DNA of 36,382 nucleotides, from contig NZ_JANHJQ010000031.1 in NCBI RefSeq assembly GCF_024609785.1, forward strand, positions 13,856-50,237, given 5' to 3'. The notes under the pieces are model-generated. The model saw nothing but the letters and a program-made list of their open reading frames with translations, made no database searches and was not told the origin of the DNA. A program made the position numbers and the translations under genes. Below, piece after piece: positions 34,054 to 36,382 of the stretch (within the stretch, counting starts at the first letter, position 1; each line of letters opens with the position of its first letter). The DNA comes from Pseudalkalibacillus decolorationis (GTDB lineage Bacteria; Bacillota; Bacilli; Bacillales; Fictibacillaceae).

Positions 34054-34065
34054 AATTTGTGTAAA
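34047..34065 (+). repeat. Integrase arm-type site, right end (inferred)
   Basis: TGTGTAAAATTTGTGTAAA overlaps the integrase stop codon and is identical to 2833-2851 near the other end of the island. It is about 124 bases from the right attachment core. Confidence 0.55.
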
Positions 34066-34100
34066 ACAGCTTCATTTCATATCGTTTTCTATCGTGTTCT

Positions 34101-34147
34101 AAAAAAACAAAAAAACTCATAAACATTGATTTATCAACGTTTATGAG
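34101..34147 (-). terminator. Terminator now serving the tRNA operon
   Basis: CTCATAAAC pairs with GTTTATGAG, extended by TTGAT/ATCAA with one internal mismatch. On the minus strand it is followed by TTTTTTTG and more T. It lies inside the island, between the tRNA-Leu 3' end and the integrase, so the element brought this terminator. Confidence 0.85.
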
Positions 34148-34188
34148 CTATCTCACTGTTTTAAAATTAACGTAAATTATGTAGAAGA

Positions 34189-34207
34189 TACCGGTGGTCG
34201 GGGTCGA
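34189..34207. repeat. Right attachment site (3' end of tRNA-Leu)
   Basis: TACCGGTGGTCGGGGTCGA is identical to 2770-2788. It forms the acceptor and T-stem end of tRNA-Leu(CAA). Beyond it, toward the island, the sequence is ATCTTC on the minus strand, so CCA is not encoded here. Confidence 0.85.
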
Positions 34208-34270
34208 ACCGACACTCCAGAAGGAACACGATTTTGAGTCGTGCGCGTCTGCCAATTCCGCCACACCGGC
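34189..34270 (-). tRNA. tRNA-Leu (anticodon CAA)
   Basis: The cloverleaf is complete, with the long variable arm typical of Leu and anticodon CAA in loop CTCAAAA. It is the last gene of the operon. Unlike its neighbours it lacks an encoded CCA, because its 3' end was rebuilt by island integration, so CCA must be added by tRNA nucleotidyltransferase. Confidence 0.95.
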
Positions 34271-34296
34271 ATGGAATTAATAAGTATAGTTTAAAA

Positions 34297-34385
34297 TGGT
34301 GCCGAGGGCCGGACTTGAACCGGCACGATAGTCACCTACCGCAGGATTTTAAGTCCTGTGTGTCTGCCAATTCCACCACCCCGGC
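34297..34385 (-). tRNA. tRNA-Leu (anticodon TAA)
   Basis: Class II tRNA with long variable arm, loop CTTAAAA, encoded CCA. Confidence 0.95.
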
Positions 34386-34406
34386 AGAGGTGCTTTAAAA
34401 TATAAT

Positions 34407-34480
34407 TGGAGGCGGCACCCGGATTTGAACCGGGGATAAGGGTTTTGCAGACCCGTGCCTTACCACTTGGCTATGCCGCC
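34407..34480 (-). tRNA. tRNA-Cys (anticodon GCA)
   Basis: Complete cloverleaf with loop CTGCAAA and encoded CCA. Confidence 0.95.
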
Positions 34481-34547
34481 ATATATAAATATTCTATGCC
34501 CGATACAAAAATGGAGTACCACTTTCCGGCACTACCTAGATTTTATA

Positions 34548-34622
34548 TGGAGCGGAAGACGGGATTCGAACCCGCGACCCCCACCTTGGCAAGGTGGTGT
34601 TCTACCACTGAACTACTTCCGC
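34548..34622 (-). tRNA. tRNA-Gly (anticodon GCC)
   Basis: Complete cloverleaf with anticodon GCC and encoded CCA. Confidence 0.95.
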
Positions 34623-34626
34623 GAAA

Positions 34627-34701
34627 TGGCTGGGCTAGCTGGATTCGAACCAACGCATGACGGAGTCAAAGTCCGTTGCCTTACCGCTTGGCTATAGCCC
34701 A
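34627..34701 (-). tRNA. tRNA-Gln (anticodon TTG)
   Basis: Complete cloverleaf with loop CTTTGAC and encoded CCA; begins TGGGCTA as usual for Gln. Confidence 0.95.
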
Positions 34702-34707
34702 ATATAA

Positions 34708-34784
34708 TGGGGCGACTGATGGGAATCGAACCCACGAATGCCGGAACCACAATCCGGTGCGTTAACCACTTCGCCACAATCGCC
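34708..34784 (-). tRNA. tRNA-His (anticodon GTG)
   Basis: Complete cloverleaf with anticodon GTG, encoded CCA and the extra 5' G. Confidence 0.95.
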
Positions 34785-34803
34785 AAAGTTATTAAAATGT
34801 AAT

Positions 34804-34877
34804 TGGCAGGGGCAGTAGGAATCGAACCCACACTGGAGGTTTTGGAGACCTCTGTTCTACCGTTAAACTATGCCCCT
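34804..34877 (-). tRNA. tRNA-Trp (anticodon CCA)
   Basis: Complete cloverleaf with loop CTCCAAA and encoded CCA end. Confidence 0.95.
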
Positions 34878-34880
34878 AAA

Positions 34881-34965
34881 TGGTGGAGGGGGACGGATTT
34901 GAACCGCCGAACCCTGAGGGAGCGGATTTACAGTCCGCCGCGTTTAGCCACTTCGCTACCCCTCC
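34881..34965 (-). tRNA. tRNA-Tyr (anticodon GTA)
   Basis: Class II tRNA with long variable arm, loop CTGTAAA, encoded CCA. Confidence 0.95.
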
Positions 34966-35052
34966 AAATAGGACAATTAATATTTTAGTACAGAATCCTT
35001 TATGTTTCAAGACCTAAATTCTAGAACTAAAACCATTATTTATTGAAAAAAA

Positions 35053-35128
<76 letters not shown>

Positions 35129-35137
35129 AAAAAAAAA

Positions 35138-35213
<76 letters not shown>

Positions 35214-35236
35214 ATACTAGATATTAAGATTTAAAA

Positions 35237-35312
35237 TGGCGGACCCGACCGGATTTGAACCGGCGATCTCCTGCGTGACAGGCAGGCATGTTAACCCCTA
35301 CACCACGGGTCC
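35237..35312 (-). tRNA. tRNA-Asp (anticodon GTC)
   Basis: Complete cloverleaf with loop CTGTCAC and encoded CCA. Confidence 0.95.
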
Positions 35313-35369
35313 TTATTTGGTTGCACCTAAAACTAACTTCGATTTTAATCGACTTAGTAAGTTTTAAAT

Positions 35370-35609
<240 letters not shown>

Positions 35610-35626
35610 TAATGTCTAAAAATAAA

Positions 35627-35702
35627 TGGTGGAGGATGACGGGTTCGAACCGCCGACCCCCTGCTTGTAAGGCAGGTGCTCTCCCAGCTGAGCTAATCCT
35701 CC
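35627..35702 (-). tRNA. tRNA-Val (anticodon TAC)
   Basis: Complete cloverleaf with loop CTTACAA and encoded CCA. Confidence 0.95.
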
Positions 35703-35712
35703 AGATATAAAA

Positions 35713-35787
35713 TGGTGACCCCTACGGGATTCGAACCCGTGTTACCGCCGTGAAAGGGCGGTGTCTTAACCGCTTGACCAAGGGGCC
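35713..35787 (-). tRNA. tRNA-Glu (anticodon TTC)
   Basis: Complete cloverleaf with loop CTTTCAC and encoded CCA. Confidence 0.95.
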
Positions 35788-35821
35788 AATCTATTTTTAA
35801 GTTATGTAGTAGAGCTATTTA

Positions 35822-35913
35822 TGGCGGAGAGCGAGGGATTCGAACCCTCGGTACAGCGTTGACCGCACACACGATTTCCAATCGTGCTCCTTCGACCTCT
35901 CGGACAGCTCTCC
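35822..35913 (-). tRNA. tRNA-Ser (anticodon GGA)
   Basis: Class II tRNA with long variable arm, loop TTGGAAA, encoded CCA. Confidence 0.95.
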
Positions 35914-35914
35914 A

Positions 35915-35989
35915 TGGCTCCGCAGGCAGGACTCGAACCTGCGACCGATCGGTTAACAGCCGATAGCTCTACCACTGAGCTACTGCGGA
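35915..35989 (-). tRNA. tRNA-Asn (anticodon GTT)
   Basis: Complete cloverleaf with loop CTGTTAA and encoded CCA. First tRNA after the 5S gene. Confidence 0.95.
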
Positions 35990-36000
35990 TCGAAATGTGC

Positions 36001-36116
<116 letters not shown>

Positions 36117-36199
36117 TTTGAAGTTGTGGAATCCCACATTCCTTCAAAACTAGATAACGTTATTCTTGAATTTATTCACATCGAAGATGTTAAAAATAT

Positions 36200-36382
36200 G
36201 GTTAAGTCCTCGATCGATTAGTATCTGTCAGCTCCACGTGTTGCCACGCTTCCACACCAGACCTATCAACCTCATCATCTCTGAGGGATCTTACTCGCTT
36301 ACGCGATGGGAAATCTCATCTTGAGGGGGGCTTCATGCTTAGATGCTTTCAGCACTTATCCCGTCCACACGTAGCTACCCAG
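36200..36382 (-). rRNA. rrl: 23S ribosomal RNA, 3' end (partial)
   Basis: The minus-strand sequence ends CTGACAGATACTAATCGATC then GAGGACTTAACC, the typical 3' end of Bacillus 23S rRNA. The gene continues beyond the window. It is followed by a spacer of about 84 bases and the 5S gene. Confidence 0.93.

Larger units (their letters stand above)
2770..34207. mobile_element. Integrated defence island in tRNA-Leu(CAA)
   Basis: The element is bounded by the 19-bp direct repeat TACCGGTGGTCGGGGTCGA at 2770-2788 and 34189-34207. The right copy is the 3' end of the intact tRNA-Leu(CAA); the left copy is an orphan tRNA fragment. A tyrosine integrase gene lies next to the tRNA at the right end, as is usual for tRNA-integrated islands. 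Cargo is a Lamassu-type operon, type I BREX, a broken Shedu gene, a GIY-YIG gene, RadC and several phage or ICE-type genes. I see no conjugation, capsid or replication genes that I can name. With its integrase frameshifted it looks immobilised. Confidence 0.88.

Overview
The window looks like a Bacillaceae chromosome (low-GC Firmicutes). The right end carries a 16-gene tRNA operon in the order Asn-Ser-Glu-Val-fMet-Asp-Phe-Thr-Tyr-Trp-His-Gln-Gly-Cys-Leu(TAA)-Leu(CAA), behind a 5S gene and the 3' end of a 23S gene, all read on the minus strand. This is the order of the Bacillus subtilis trnD cluster. Shine-Dalgarno sequences are strong and GTG starts are common. I cannot name the genus or species.

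Layout. (1) 1-2769 is ordinary chromosome: two copies of an intergenic repeat, a zinc-efflux operon (czrA-like repressor and czcD-like exporter with its own operator), two very small genes and a tRNA-operon terminator. (2) 2770-34207 is an integrated island of about 31.4 kb, bounded by a 19-bp direct repeat (TACCGGTGGTCGGGGTCGA) that is the 3' end of tRNA-Leu(CAA). (3) 34189-36382 is the tRNA/5S/23S operon.

The island is mainly a defence island. From left to right it holds a decayed gene near the left end, then a three-gene Lamassu-type (ABC-3C) operon on the plus strand (Cap4/DUF4297-type nuclease, middle subunit, Rad50/SMC-like ATPase). Next come a small IS21-like relic, a GIY-YIG protein and a Shedu-like (DUF4263) gene broken by two frameshifts. 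A complete type I BREX operon follows on the minus strand (small TIGR04540-like gene, brxA, brxB, brxC, pglX, pglZ, brxL). The right third carries element genes: a DUF3967 remnant, a possible ssDNA-annealing-type protein, RadC, unidentified proteins, an Xre regulator, a membrane-anchored coiled-coil protein, a zinc-ribbon protein, a DUF771 protein and a tyrosine integrase.

The integrase has all its catalytic residues but is interrupted by one frameshift, so the island is probably fixed in place unless that is a sequencing error. Integration separated the tRNA operon from its original terminator and its encoded CCA end, both still visible beside the left repeat at 2688-2770. The element supplies a replacement terminator at 34101-34147. 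BREX (modification-based) and Lamassu (probably abortive or DNA-degrading) would give two different layers of phage or plasmid defence. Shedu would have been a third if it were intact.
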